A stretch of 64,000 nt of DNA, taken from Streptomyces ardesiacus. GTDB taxonomy: Bacteria; Actinomycetota; Actinomycetes; Streptomycetales; Streptomycetaceae. Below the pieces are notes generated by a model, which did not search any database, was not told the origin of the DNA, and saw only the letters and a list, made by a program, of their open reading frames with translations. Location: the NCBI RefSeq assembly GCF_003112575.1, contig NZ_BEWC01000001.1, forward strand, positions 1,488,001-1,552,000, in the 5' to 3' direction. Position numbers and translations under genes: made by a program. Of this stretch, positions 42,274-51,693 are shown piece after piece (within the stretch, counting starts at the first letter, position 1; each line of letters begins with the position of its first letter).

Positions 42274-42787
42274 ATGCTGCGCATCTCCCGCCTGCACGCC
42301 GTCGAGATCCTCGACTCCCGCGCCCGCCCCGCCCTCGCCGTCATCCTGGAGACCACCGCCGGACTGCGTGTCGCGCCGGAGTGTCCTCCGGAGCCTCCAC
42401 CGGCACCCGGGGAGCCGTCGAACTGCGCGACGCCGACCCCGACCGGTACGGCGACCGGGACGTCACCCGGGCCGTCGCCCATGTCAACGGCGAGATCGCC
42501 GACACGCTGAACCGGCCGCTTCTACACCACCTTCGCGAGGTGGACGCCGAACTGATCCGCCTCGACGGCACAGCCACCAAGTCCCGCCTGGCAGCGAACG
42601 CCGTCATCGGCGTCTCACTTGCCGCCGCCCGCGCCCAGGCCGCCTCGGCCGGTCAGGAGCCGTGGCAGTACCTGGCCGAGACCGCCGAAGTACCGCCGCT
42701 GCTCCCCGTTCCGCACTTCAACGTCGTCAACGGCGGCGCGCATGCCGCCAACCCTCTCGACTTCCAGGAGTTCATACTCGCCTCCCA
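42274..42787 (+). pseudogene. Enolase, frameshifted and truncated
   Basis: Starts MLRISRLHAVEILDSRARPA, shifts frame near 42375 and continues SSGASTGTRGAVELRDADP, KSRLAANAVIGVSLAAARA and VPHFNVVNGGAHAANPLDFQ, all enolase landmarks, then stops abruptly at FILASQ where the remaining two thirds (with the catalytic lysines) are deleted. With the mutase before it this was a second lower-glycolysis pair. Confidence 0.88.
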
Positions 42788-42789
42788 AG

Positions 42790-42925
42790 CTCAGATCATC
42801 TTGCCGCGCAGGTCGCACGGTACGCGTACCTTGATGACCTCATCCGTCGGCCGTGTGCCGACGTACAGCCAGCCCAGGAGCTGTCCGTTAATGCCGAGGT
42901 ACTTGTGGACCTGGGCGCCTGGACA
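42790..42925 (-). pseudogene. Nitroreductase-like C-terminal fragment
   Basis: On the minus strand the frame ends LGINGQLLGWLYVGTRPTDE then VIKVRVPCDLRGKMI and a stop. The GWLYVGT strand near the C-terminus is typical of nitroreductase-family proteins. The 5' part is absent; it abuts the enolase truncation. Confidence 0.45.
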
Positions 42926-43029
42926 GCGCCGCCGGTTCGAAAGAGCGACGCGAAGCCGTGGCCGTGGAGGAGCGGCGACAAGGTGGTGACCATGCCGGTG
43001 GTGGCGGCCGATTGCTCCCACTCGGGGAC

Positions 43030-43445
43030 CTTTGGGTGGCTGGGTGCGGGCCGGTGCACGATTGTCAGGCACGGGGCCGGTCGCGGCGCCGCCGAGCTCA
43101 CCGCCGACCTGCGCGGCAGCCTGGACCGCCTGCTCGACGAGGCCGCAGCGATGCCCGCCGACCGCTGGCCCACCCTGGTTCGAATCCCACGTAATCGACC
43201 TGGAGCTCGGTTACACAACCGTCGACTGGCCCACCGGCTACGTCACCTGGGCACTCGACGAAACCATTGCCACTCTGGTCGCACGCAACTTCCCAGTTGC
43301 TCGCTTCGAAGCGACCGACCTCGAGGCTCGCCGGCCGCGGCCCGGAGGAAGACCTGCGGTCGGAACCGCACCTGCCGCCACCACCGGCGTGGCCGCTCCC
43401 GCCGGAACCGGGGTGGGGGCGCGCATCCCTGACGAAGGGGACTGA
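43030..43445 (+). pseudogene. Maleylpyruvate isomerase-like C-terminal remnant
   Basis: Reads ELTADLRGSLDRLLDEAAAM in one frame and then ESHVIDLELGYTTVDWPTGY and TWALDETIATLVARNFPVAR in another: the middle and C-terminal domain of mycothiol-dependent maleylpyruvate isomerases. The metal-binding N-terminal helices are missing and one frameshift is present near 43185. Confidence 0.65.
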
Positions 43446-43465
43446 CGGCGCGTCGTGGCCGGCGG

Positions 43466-44368
43466 CTATTCCCGAAGGGTTTGTTTGCCACAGTGGTGCG
43501 CGACGGCCTCGGCGAACGCGCGGGCCAGCGGGGAGAGGGCGTCCCAGCGGCGTACCGCCCAGCCCGCGGTGAGGGCGGGGAGCGCGGGGATGGGGATCAG
43601 TCGCAGGTCGGGGTGTCCGGGGCCGCTCCAGGCGGGCAGGGCTGGGACGACGGCGAGGCCCAGTCCCAGTTCGGCCAGCAGGATCGCAGTGTCCCAGTCG
43701 GTGACGCTGGTGTCGAAGACCGGCCGGATCCCTGCTTCCGCGAGCCAGGCGCCCAGTTGCAGGCGGGAGGTGGAGTTCTGCGGAAGCCCGATGAGCCGCG
43801 CGTCCTGCAGGTCGGCCGGTTCGACGCGGGCCTTGGCCGCGAGCGGGTCGGACGCCGAGACGGCGAGCGCCCAGAGGATTTCGACGACGGGGCGTTGCTC
43901 GATGGCGCGATCTGTGGGCCCCAGGGTGATCCAGGCGAGGTCGGCGCGGCCGGCGGCGAGCGCGTCGAAGCAGCCGCGGCTGGAGGTCTCGGTCTGGAAT
44001 TCGAGGCTGGCGCGGGGAAATTGCCGCCGGAAGTCGACGACGGCCGCGGACATGAAGTGCCGGATGGTCGTGGCTCCCGTTGTGACCCGTACCGATCCGC
44101 CTTCCGCGCGCGCGGCCTCGTCGAGTCGGCGAAGTGCGTGGTCGATGCTGCCCAGGCCTTCGGTGACCGCCGCGTTCAGCGTGTGCCCGGCCGGCGTGGG
44201 CACCACGCCTCGCGTGTGCCGTTCCAGCAGACTCAGGCCCAACTCCCGCTCAAGCCGCTTCACGTGCTGGCTGACCGCGGACTGTGTGCAGGAAAAGTCA
44301 CGGGCCACCGCGCTCAGAGAGCCAGCCCGGCAGACCGCGGCGAAGACGCGGAGATCGTCGAGAGTCAC
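43466..44368 (-). CDS. LysR-family transcriptional regulator
   Basis: A 300-residue LysR protein: TLDDLRVFAAVCRAGSLSAV then ARDFSCTQSAVSQHVKRLER for the winged helix, and VRVTTGATTIRHFMSAAVVD at the start of the sensor domain. The GTG at 44366-44368 begins the protein just before the first helix. Divergent from the ketopantoate reductase-like gene at 44627; intergenic 258 bp with TTGATTG and TTGATCA motifs that could be LysR contacts. It probably activates the operon to its right. Confidence 0.88.
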   Translation of the reverse strand: MTLDDLRVFAAVCRAGSLSAVARDFSCTQSAVSQHVKRLERELGLSLLERHTRGVVPTPAGHTLNAAVTEGLGSIDHALRRLDEAARAEGGSVRVTTGATTIRHFMSAAVVDFRRQFPRASLEFQTETSSRGCFDALAAGRADLAWITLGPTDRAIEQRPVVEILWALAVSASDPLAAKARVEPADLQDARLIGLPQNSTSRLQLGAWLAEAGIRPVFDTSVTDWDTAILLAELGLGLAVVPALPAWSGPGHPDLRLIPIPALPALTAGWAVRRWDALSPLARAFAEAVAHHCGKQTLRE

Positions 44369-44626
44369 GATGACCCAAGGTATCGCTTGGAGTTGTGCCA
44401 GTAAATCCGTTGATTGACTTGGGTCTCGGGGCGCTTGATCATTGCTTTCCAGGGCGGCAACCTGCCCGTCGCTCACCCGTTCCGGACGCGGTGCGGTGAG
44501 CGGCTGGCGGGTGTCGACCCGTTTCGCGCCGAGGGGAGATGCCGTGGTCCACGCGCCGCTCCTCCCGTTGGCTCCCGTCGGCCTCAGCCCGGCTGAACGG
44601 GTCTCCCAAGGACGACAGGAGCTCAG

Positions 44627-45520
44627 ATGAACACAATCCCGCTGACGGTGGCCGTTCTCGGACCGGGTGGTGTCGGAGGCCTGATCGGTGCGCTCCTCGC
44701 CCGTGACGGGCACCGCGTCATCTGCCTGGCCAGCGAGCCGACCGCCGCCGCACTGAGCCAGGGCGGCCTGCGCGTCGAAAGCGCCCAGTACGGGGAGTTC
44801 ACCGCAGCGGTCGAGGCGGACACACGGTTGCGAGAGGCTGTGGACGTCGTCTTCGTGACGGTCAAGCAGACCTCCCTGGACGAGGCACTCGACCGCGTCC
44901 CGGCTCCCGCCCTCGGCAACGCGGTTGTGATCCCGTTGCTCAACGGCCTCGACCACGTCGGCCTGTTGCGCGATCGCTACCCCGCGGCCGAGGTCGTCGC
45001 CGGCACGATCAGGGTCGAAGCCACACGCACCGCGCCGGGGCGCATCCACCACACCAGTCCCTTCGCCAGCCTCGAACTTGCTTCTCCCCTCAGTGAGCTC
45101 GCGGACCGACTGCGGCAGGCCGGTCTCGGCGTAAACCTGCGAAGCAACGAGACGGCGATGCTCTGGGACAAGCTCGCCTTCCTCGCCCCGCTCGCCCTGC
45201 TGACCACCCGACACCGAGCGGACGTCGGAACCATCCGCGGCGACCTGCGCCCGGAACTGCTCGCCGTGCTCGACGAGATCACCGCAGTGGCCCGGGCCGC
45301 CGGCGCACCGGTAACGACCGAGACCGTGCTCTCCTTTTTCGATCGCGTCCCGGACAGTATGAAGTCCTCCATGCAGCGCGACGCCGAGGCCGGACGCCCC
45401 CTCGAAGTCGATGCCATCGGCGGAGCAGTCCTGCGCGCCGGCGCCGCCCACCACGTCGAGACCCCGGTCACGGCCCGACTGGTGGCAGAGGTGGTACGCA
45501 TGACGACCCAGGAGGCCTGA
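44627..45520 (+). CDS. 2-dehydropantoate 2-reductase family
   Basis: A 297-residue ketopantoate-reductase-type enzyme: TVAVLGPGGVGGLIGALLAR (NADPH Rossmann loop), FVTVKQTSLDEAL, PLLNGLDHVGLL, LWDKLAFLAPLALLT (catalytic Lys) and KSSMQRDAEAGRPLEVDAIG (catalytic acid region). It may make pantoate or, as an accessory paralogue under a LysR regulator, reduce another 2-keto acid. ACAGGAG lies before the ATG. The next gene starts five bases after its stop, so it heads a three-gene operon. Confidence 0.85.
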   Translation: MNTIPLTVAVLGPGGVGGLIGALLARDGHRVICLASEPTAAALSQGGLRVESAQYGEFTAAVEADTRLREAVDVVFVTVKQTSLDEALDRVPAPALGNAVVIPLLNGLDHVGLLRDRYPAAEVVAGTIRVEATRTAPGRIHHTSPFASLELASPLSELADRLRQAGLGVNLRSNETAMLWDKLAFLAPLALLTTRHRADVGTIRGDLRPELLAVLDEITAVARAAGAPVTTETVLSFFDRVPDSMKSSMQRDAEAGRPLEVDAIGGAVLRAGAAHHVETPVTARLVAEVVRMTTQEA

Positions 45521-45525
45521 ACCCG

Positions 45526-46158
45526 ATGCGGCGATCCGTGCCATACGACGGCGGCTCACCAGGTAGCGCCCGTGACCCTGCGGCGGCCTGGCCCGCTGTC
45601 CAGGCCCTCCTGCGCGCCCGAGGCGCCGGCGAGACAAAGCATCCTGGCGGTACGCTCCTCGACCACCTGGACCGCGTCGCACGCCTGCTGGCGGAGTGGG
45701 GTGCCGGTCCGGACCTGCAGGCCGCCGGACTGTGTCACGCGATGTACGGAACCGACGGGTTCGACCACGCCCTGATGGGCACCGACGAGCGCGCGCTTCT
45801 CGCCGAGCTGATCGGAGAACGGGCCGAGGCGCTGGTGTTCCTCTACGCCAGCTGCGACCGCGCGGTCGTGTATCCCCGGTTGGCGAGCGGGCGACCGGTG
45901 GTCTTCCGCGACCGCCTCACCGACGGCGAGCACACCCCATCGCCGCCGGACGTGCGCGCCTTCGTCGAGATCACCGCGGCCAACGAACTCGACGTGCTGG
46001 CGCACGACCCCGACCTCGCCGAGCGCCACGGCCCCACCCTGCACCGGCTGTTCACTCGCTCACAGGACCTGCTCTCAACCCCGGCACGGGACGCCTGCGA
46101 ACGGCAGTTGGGCCGGGATTCCCTCGGCCGGGGCCGAGGAACCGGATCACCGGCCTGA
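45526..46158 (+). CDS. HD-like DUF6817 domain protein
   Basis: A 210-residue protein with HPGGTLLDHLDRVARLLAEW and AAGLCHAMYGTDGFDHALMG. The H...HD-like histidines and the GTDGF segment match the DUF6817 group of HD-superfamily-like proteins that occur beside metabolic enzymes. The catalytic identity is unknown. It follows the ketopantoate-reductase-like gene without a gap and overlaps the VOC protein gene. Confidence 0.75.
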   Translation: MRRSVPYDGGSPGSARDPAAAWPAVQALLRARGAGETKHPGGTLLDHLDRVARLLAEWGAGPDLQAAGLCHAMYGTDGFDHALMGTDERALLAELIGERAEALVFLYASCDRAVVYPRLASGRPVVFRDRLTDGEHTPSPPDVRAFVEITAANELDVLAHDPDLAERHGPTLHRLFTRSQDLLSTPARDACERQLGRDSLGRGRGTGSPA

Positions 46159-46166
46159 ACCACCTG

Positions 46167-46547
46167 GTGCTGACCGTCGCCGACATCGAACGCACCGTCG
46201 ACTTCTACGTACGCGTGCTGGGCCTGCGCCCGGTCACCTTCGGGGAGGGACGCCACGCAGTGACCTTCTGCCCCAGCAAGACCAACTTTCATCAGGTCGG
46301 CGGCGAACTCCTCCCGCACGCCAAGCATCCCACCCATGGCAGCGCAGACCTGTGCCTGGTCACCGACACCCCGCAGAAAAAGGTCCTGGCCCATCTGACC
46401 GCCTGCGGAGTGCCGGTACTGGAAGGCCCCGTGCCGCGATCCGCCGCCCAAGGACCCACCACCAGTACCTACCTACGTGACCCGGACGGCAATCTCATCG
46501 AGATCAGCACCTACACCCCCTACCCGGCGGCCGAATCGAACTCGTGA
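46167..46547 (+). CDS. VOC-family (glyoxalase/dioxygenase-like) protein
   Basis: The conserved part begins ITGLNHLVLTVADIERTVDF (46146 on) and continues FYVRVLGLRPVTFGEGRHAV to STYLRDPDGNLIEISTYT, a complete single-module VOC metalloprotein of about 134 residues (His in LNHLVL and Glu in LIEIST are the usual metal ligands). No ATG, GTG or TTG lies at the expected N-terminus: GAGGAA is followed by ATC at 46146. The in-frame alternatives are CTG 46155 and GTG 46167, the latter removing the metal-binding His. I give the GTG as the only canonical start but doubt it. Confidence 0.7.
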   Translation: MLTVADIERTVDFYVRVLGLRPVTFGEGRHAVTFCPSKTNFHQVGGELLPHAKHPTHGSADLCLVTDTPQKKVLAHLTACGVPVLEGPVPRSAAQGPTTSTYLRDPDGNLIEISTYTPYPAAESNS

Positions 46548-46559
46548 GCTTCCTGGGGG

Positions 46560-47030
46560 CGTTGACACTGAGCCCGACGACCACGACCTCGGACGCTCGT
46601 GCGGGGACTGACCACCACGCTGCACCTCGCTGTCGAGCAGGGGCGGAAGCCCCTGTCTCGGCTCGACACCGGGGGCCAGAGGCGCGACAGCCCGTAGTTC
46701 CAGCCTGTGTTGAAGGGTATCGGTGCCCAGCATCGGCCCGGGCCTGCCCCGTACCAAACCCGACCGGGTCCGTGCCGATAAGGCCTACGGCACACGCGCG
46801 AACCGCGCCTACCTGCGCAAACAAGCGCGTGCACCATCCCGGAGAAGCCCGACCGGGTCCGCAACCGCAAGAAGCTCGGCTCACGAGGCGGCCGAGCGTC
46901 CAAGCTCGACAAGGCCGGCCACAAAGATTGCCACACAGCGGAATTGTGGGATCAACCGGCGCTCGCCGTCCGTTACGAGGCAACCGTGCTGGTCGCAGCC
47001 ATCAACGAGTGGCCTTGACCAGCAGCCGTT
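46560..47030 (+). pseudogene. IS5-family transposase remnant
   Basis: RADKAYGTRANRAYLRKQ, then in other frames VRNRKKLGSRGGRASKLD and VRYEATVLVAAINEWP, the C-terminal DDE region and tail of an IS5-type transposase, with at least two frame changes and no N-terminal half. Confidence 0.75.
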
Positions 47031-47088
47031 CCCAGCGCCCAGGGGGTCTGTCCGGTTGATCCCGGACTCTCATCGAGTCGGGCCCGGC

Positions 47089-47520
47089 TCACGGACTACC
47101 CGAGCCGTCGGGCTCGACCACTCGGAAGCGTTCCGCGACGACAAGAGTATGGTCATCAATGACTGGGCTGCGTCCGAGGAACTCGCTCACGCCATCGCTC
47201 CGGAAGAACTCTTCGTGGGCTGCCCGCCACTCGGCCACGTCAGAGTAGCCGCGTCCCTCTGCTCGCGCGAAGTCGTCGTCGATCTCCTTCATGGGAACGA
47301 CGCGCACGTCGACGACCTCGATCGTGGCAGCCGGGCAACCCTCGGAATCAAGCACCGAGAATCGCTGACCGGTCATCGGCACTGCCTCCCCGGCGTGCTC
47401 GTAAATCTCCAGGAGACCAGTGAGCGCGGTCTTCCGACCGCTCAGGATCGCCGCCACACCACGGTCACGTTCCGGACCGGGGAGGGCGAGTTCAAGGACC
47501 GGAAGGTCGTCATGTCTCAT
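47089..47520 (-). CDS. ASCH-domain protein
   Basis: A 143-residue protein. After MRHDDLPVLELALPGPERDR the ASCH core shows GRKTALTGLLEIYEHAGEAV, MTGQRFSVLDSEGCPAATIE and VVDVRVVPMKEIDDDFARAE, a beta-barrel RNA-binding fold related to PUA and linked with RNA or translation regulation. The ATG at 47518-47520 is chosen at the family N-terminus; an upstream ATG in frame would add 23 residues of no similarity. It is isolated between transposase remnants. Confidence 0.83.
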   Translation of the reverse strand: MRHDDLPVLELALPGPERDRGVAAILSGRKTALTGLLEIYEHAGEAVPMTGQRFSVLDSEGCPAATIEVVDVRVVPMKEIDDDFARAEGRGYSDVAEWRAAHEEFFRSDGVSEFLGRSPVIDDHTLVVAERFRVVEPDGSGSP

Positions 47521-47599
47521 CGAGCGAGGGTACGAATCCCGGCAGCGGTGATCAAGGGCCACCGCTCCGCTCGTTCCCACCCATAGCAAGCACTTTCAC

Positions 47600-48829
47600 A
47601 ACGCCCTCTTAGCTTGATCTTTAACCTGTGCGGCGGGGCCGTGGGGCGGTCGACTTCTTTGTTCCTCGTTGCGCCGGCTGTGCTTTGCGGCCCGGTGGCC
47701 GTCCGGGGCCGGGCCGGGAGGCTTTCGGCGCCTGGGCCGGGCAGGCGGTTGTTGGGCGGATGTGCCGGAAGTCGCGGCGGACACGGGTGGGGGGTGAGCC
47801 TGTCCGGTGTGCTGGGTTTCTCCCGGGGCCGGCGCCGGTCGGCTGCCAGGGGCCGGGCAAGCCGCAGCTGAGTGTGGGCGGCGATGACCAGCCAGGTCCA
47901 TCGGTCGGCTGTCTCGCGATGGGGAGGGTTCCATCGGCTGCGGCCCAGGAGGAGCGGTGGGTCAGCTTGGGATGCAGCCGGTCCCAGGAGCGGGCCAGGG
48001 CGGTGCCGTAGAGCCGGGTGCCGGTGACAGTCTCGGTGCCCGGGGTGCCCCAGGTGACGGGCTGTCCGAAGACGAACTCGTCTCCGTGCCGGGGCGGGCG
48101 TCCCATCGTGCCCGGAAGGCGGGGCGGGGCGGCCCTGCGCAGGACACGGTCCGAACGCATCCGGGCCAGCACCACCTGCACGGGCAGATTTCGCAGGATG
48201 AAGGCCAGACGGGGTGCGTCGTAGCCGGCGTCCGCGATGACGAGGGTGTCCGGGTCGCCGGCCTGCCACTGGCCTGCCGTGATCAATCGACCGACCAGCT
48301 CGCGCAGTTGTCGGGCGGTGACGGTGGCGTTGTCGTCTCAGGGTGCCAGACGAAGGGAGTCCAGCGGTGCGGTTCATGAGCTGCGGCCGGGCTCGAGTGT
48401 GCAGATGATCGAGTAGGGGCAGCCGGGGACGGAGATGTGCTGGTCCTTGCCGCGTCCGTAGGTGTGGCACAGGATGCGCTGGGGCGAGGCGTGGGCGGCC
48501 GGCCGCAGCCAGCAGGGGACGTCGACGGCCAGGACCAGCCGACCGTCGACAGCCCGCGGTAGCGGCACCGTGGCCAGAGCCCGCCGCAGCCGGCCGGTGT
48601 CGATGCCTCCGCAGGCCACCGCCGCATAGAACCCTCCGTGGCCCCGGCGGTGTTCGCCCACCAGCGACAGCTCGGCCAGTGACCTGACCGGCCCGTCACC
48701 ACACAGGACAGCGTCGGCCAGCTCGAACAACGCGCCCGAACGAGCGGTGAGACAGGAGGAGAACTCGCCCCGGAAGCGTGACAGTTCGGCCAACGGCTCT
48801 CGCCGGACGGCACCATGCAACAGACTCAT
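47600..48829 (-). pseudogene. IS701/NF041680-type transposase, multiply broken
   Basis: Begins SLLHGAVRREPLAELSRFRG at the ATG 48827-48829 and continues to GKDQHISVPGCPYSIICTLE. After 48400 the coding frame moves (DDNATVTARQLRELVGRLIT; DTLVIADAGYDAPRLAFILR), and the middle is deleted so that GTLP joins directly to the later ADRWTWLVIAAHTQLRLARP. There is also an in-frame TGA near 48340. The element is dead. Confidence 0.82.
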
Positions 48830-49074
48830 CCTCACGGCCTTCGTGCTGAACGTGTGTGTTCCTTGGTCGGAGCACATGTTCAGACGAAGGCCGCTCCGCT
48901 GTACGGCGGTTACCGAACCGAGTGATCAAGTTCGACGCACCATTCGACCTCGTGGCGGCTGGTCCGCGGCGAACAATGTCGAGTTCGCCTACACACCGGC
49001 ACAGCGCCGATTTTCGCCCGCTCGCCATCGTCGCGCGGGCCAACGTCGCCTGACATCCGACGAAGGCAAAGAAG
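48830..49074. other. Intergenic, no gene seen
   Basis: AT-richer flank of the dead transposase, containing GTGTGTGTTCC and nothing recognisable as coding. Confidence 0.3.
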
Positions 49075-49221
49075 ATGACTACGCAGACCCACCCCGTCCA
49101 CCACGAACTCATCCAGGCCGCAGCCCACGTCGTTCGCACACGCTGCCGGGGCGACAACCACCCCGGGGCAGCCGCAGCCCGCGCCCGGGACGGCCGGATC
49201 GTCGAGTGCCACCATCTGTAA
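49075..49221 (+). pseudogene. Cytidine deaminase-like N-terminal fragment
   Basis: A 48-codon frame (THPVHHELIQAAAHVVRTRC then RGDNHPGAAAARARDGRIVE, stop) matches the N-terminus of actinobacterial cytidine deaminase-like proteins up to the strand before the HAE zinc motif. The catalytic part is gone, so it is a truncated gene rather than a small protein. Confidence 0.6.
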
Positions 49222-49317
49222 GACCCACCACCGCATGGGTAGGATCACGCCGCACGCCGAGCGGACGGTTCGAGTCACGCCGCGCACGGCACAGGCGAAA
49301 CATCGGGGGCGCAGGCG

Positions 49318-50346
49318 ATGAGTACGCACGGCAATGGTCAGTGGGGTCCGACGGGCGGACCCGGATACGGCCCCGGTGGACAGCCGGGCTCAGGTCCCGG
49401 CCCTCAGCCTTACCCCGGAGGCGGACCCCATCCGTACCCCGGCGGTCCCGGCGTGGGGCCCTACCCGCCGCAGCCCGCCCCCGTGCCGCCGCAGGGGTTT
49501 CCGGGACATCCGCAGGGCTGGGGCCCGTACCCGTCACCACCGTACGGCGGTGGCCCGCAGCATCCGTTCCCGCGACCGCCCCGGCCGCCGCTGACGCGCG
49601 GGCAGCGGATCCTCAAGTGCGTCTACAACCCGTTCTACGCCGCTCAGCGGGCCTTCCGCCCCTCGCGCCCGGACGCCGTCGAGGACCTGACGGTACGCAA
49701 GATCCAAATGTGGCGGACCGGGCTCGGTGCCGCCGCCTGGCTCGTGCTGGTCATGTCGTACAAGCCGGTCGACACCGCCCAGGGTGCCGACGCCGTGGCG
49801 AGCGACAAGTTCGACCAGAGCTGGATCAGCACCCTCTTCCTCGTGTGTGCTTTCCCGTTCGTGATCGCCCTGTTCGCGTTCGCCGCGCAGGGCGCGCTGC
49901 GTCGGCTCTATCTGCGACGGTCCTTGAAGCCCTTCGGGGCTGTGGCGGCTCTGATGGGGTCCATGGCAACGTTCCCGCTCGCCGTCGCGCCCGACCCGGC
50001 GACCACCGGCTTCCGTGATGCCATCGGGATTCCCGGCATGGTCGTCCTCATCGTCCTCTGCACATGGTCGCTGGGATTCGCCTTGTACGGGATCGCACTC
50101 TGCCTCAACCACGTGTTCCGCACCGCCGATATCCACGAGGTGCTGCCGCCGGTTCTCGCCACCGTGCTGGCGTGGGCGATGGCCGCCCTAGACGTGATCA
50201 ATAACGCGAACGCCGACGTTCCCGTCCTTGCCCGGATCGTGTTCCTGCTCGGCGCTCCGGTGTCGGTGACGGTGTTGTCGTGCTGGGAGCTGTACCGGCT
50301 GCGGAAGTACCACAACCTGTCCCTGCGACAGGCCCTCGGCCGTTAG
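49318..50346 (+). CDS. Pro/Gly-rich N-tail membrane protein
   Basis: A 342-residue membrane protein. The first ~95 residues are a Gly/Pro/Tyr-rich tail (GPGYGPGGQPGSGPGPQPYP and similar), common on Streptomyces envelope proteins. Then come about five hydrophobic helices (GLGAAAWLVLVMSY; LFLVCAFPFVIALFAFAA; GAVAALMGSMATFPLAV; IPGMVVLIVLCTWSLGFALY; PPVLATVLAWAMAAL) and a basic end. No catalytic motif; possibly a channel or an envelope stress component. ATG at 49318. Confidence 0.77.
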   Translation: MSTHGNGQWGPTGGPGYGPGGQPGSGPGPQPYPGGGPHPYPGGPGVGPYPPQPAPVPPQGFPGHPQGWGPYPSPPYGGGPQHPFPRPPRPPLTRGQRILKCVYNPFYAAQRAFRPSRPDAVEDLTVRKIQMWRTGLGAAAWLVLVMSYKPVDTAQGADAVASDKFDQSWISTLFLVCAFPFVIALFAFAAQGALRRLYLRRSLKPFGAVAALMGSMATFPLAVAPDPATTGFRDAIGIPGMVVLIVLCTWSLGFALYGIALCLNHVFRTADIHEVLPPVLATVLAWAMAALDVINNANADVPVLARIVFLLGAPVSVTVLSCWELYRLRKYHNLSLRQALGR

Positions 50347-50399
50347 GGCCCATCTTCGAAGACCGTTAGATGGTGGATCACGGTGGGGTGGTACGTCGT

Positions 50400-50680
50400 C
50401 ATGAACTCACTGACTAGGAGCGGTGGTTACTCGCTCCGCCGGTGTCGCGGGCCAAGACAGAACGACCGCGAGTGGGGGACCGCCGGGTGATCAACGGCAT
50501 GGTCTACACGATCCGGACCGGGATCTCCTGGCGTGACCTGCCCGAACGCTACGGGCCGTGGAAGACGGCCTGCACGCGCTTCCGCGGCTACGCCCTCGAC
50601 GGCATCCTCGCCCGAGGCCCTGCAGCGTGATGCAGGGCCCAGGCGGATGCGGCCGGAGACATCGACAACCGCCACCTCCT
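50400..50680 (+). pseudogene. IS5-family transposase, N-terminal middle fragment
   Basis: Plus-strand GDRRVINGMVYTIRTGISWR and DLPERYGPWKTACTRFRGYA are the DUF4096-type N-terminal region of IS5 transposases; after about 62 codons the frame ends. The first ~25 residues expected before it are instead found on the minus strand at 53795-53869. Confidence 0.75.
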
Positions 50681-50709
50681 GCGAAGCAGCGGGGTCTCTC
50701 GCATCGTTC

Positions 50710-51576
50710 CTACTCTGGGCAAGGTCTGTTCGAAGACGGACCCTGGTCAGCAAGGAAACCGAGGATCTCTGCCGTGACACGCTCGGGCGCGTCCTCCATC
50801 ACGAAGTGTCCAGCTCCTGGGACAACCGTGAGGTGGGCGCCGGGGATGTCCGCGGCCAGCTGGTGGGCGTAGGCCAAGGGCTGCCACTGGTCGCGCTCGC
50901 CCCAAAGGATGTGGACCGGCATGGTCAGGGAACCAAGCTGGTCGGTGATCTCCTCGGTGTACCGGGAGTTGTAGTGCCGCACCTGGTGTTCGAAGAAGGA
51001 GACGCGGCCCAGCGCCGACCGGTGGGGCGCCAGGTATGCGTCAAGGACGTCATCGGTCATCGTCGCTGCGCCGTCGGACACCGTCATCTCCAACTGTCGG
51101 GTGAGCAGGGTGTCGAATGCTTCCTGCGGCAGTTGGATGTGCTCTTCCAACTGCTCTTCGATGATCTTGCTCCAGGTCTCAGAGGGCCAGGAGTCGTAAC
51201 TGACCGTGTCGATGATCATCAGCCGCCGCACTCGCTCGGGGTGGGCGATGGCGAAGCGCTGACCGATGGCGCCGCCGATGTCGTGGGCGACGATGGCGGT
51301 CTGCTCGATGTCCAGAGCGTCGAGCAGACCGGCCAGCAGATCCGTTTGGGCGGCGACAGAGGTGTCGCGGTCCACTGGACGCTCAGAGCGCCCGTAACCC
51401 AGCAGGTCGTAGGTGATCGCTCGGTGGCCGGCGGCCTCGACGTGCGGCACGACGTTCCGCCACTCGTACGAGTAGGAAGGGGTGCCGTGAACGAACACCA
51501 CCGGCTTGCCCTCGCCGCAGTCGCGGTAGGAGAGACGGGCCCCGTCAACGATCAGGTCACTGGGCAGGAAGTTCAT
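50710..51576 (-). CDS. Alpha/beta hydrolase, haloalkane dehalogenase-like
   Basis: A 288-residue alpha/beta hydrolase: PVVFVHGTPSYSYEWRNVVP (oxyanion hole), YDLLGYGRSERPVDRD, VAHDIGGAIGQRFAIAHPER (nucleophile elbow with Asp), HILWGERDQWQPLA and PGAGHFVMEDAPER (catalytic His). The Asp nucleophile and elbow suggest a haloalkane dehalogenase or fluoroacetate-dehalogenase-like enzyme. ATG at 51574-51576. A TetR repressor is divergent with a perfect palindromic operator in between. Confidence 0.87.
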   Translation of the reverse strand: MNFLPSDLIVDGARLSYRDCGEGKPVVFVHGTPSYSYEWRNVVPHVEAAGHRAITYDLLGYGRSERPVDRDTSVAAQTDLLAGLLDALDIEQTAIVAHDIGGAIGQRFAIAHPERVRRLMIIDTVSYDSWPSETWSKIIEEQLEEHIQLPQEAFDTLLTRQLEMTVSDGAATMTDDVLDAYLAPHRSALGRVSFFEHQVRHYNSRYTEEITDQLGSLTMPVHILWGERDQWQPLAYAHQLAADIPGAHLTVVPGAGHFVMEDAPERVTAEILGFLADQGPSSNRPCPE

Positions 51577-51615
51577 GCGGTCGGCTCCTGACTGGGTAGT
51601 TCCGCCTTCCAAGTA

Positions 51616-51637
51616 AACTGTACAGGTCTGTACAGTT
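51616..51637. promoter_or_regulatory. Perfect palindromic TetR operator
   Basis: Two 10-bp arms, AACTGTACAG and CTGTACAGTT, meet around GT: a flawless 22-bp palindrome in the 117-bp divergent region between the hydrolase and the TetR genes, placed to cover both promoters. Confidence 0.85.
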
Positions 51638-51693
51638 AGCGGCGTGGCGTCCAGGATGAAGCCTGTCTGTTCGTTGGTGTCGGGGAGTGTGGG

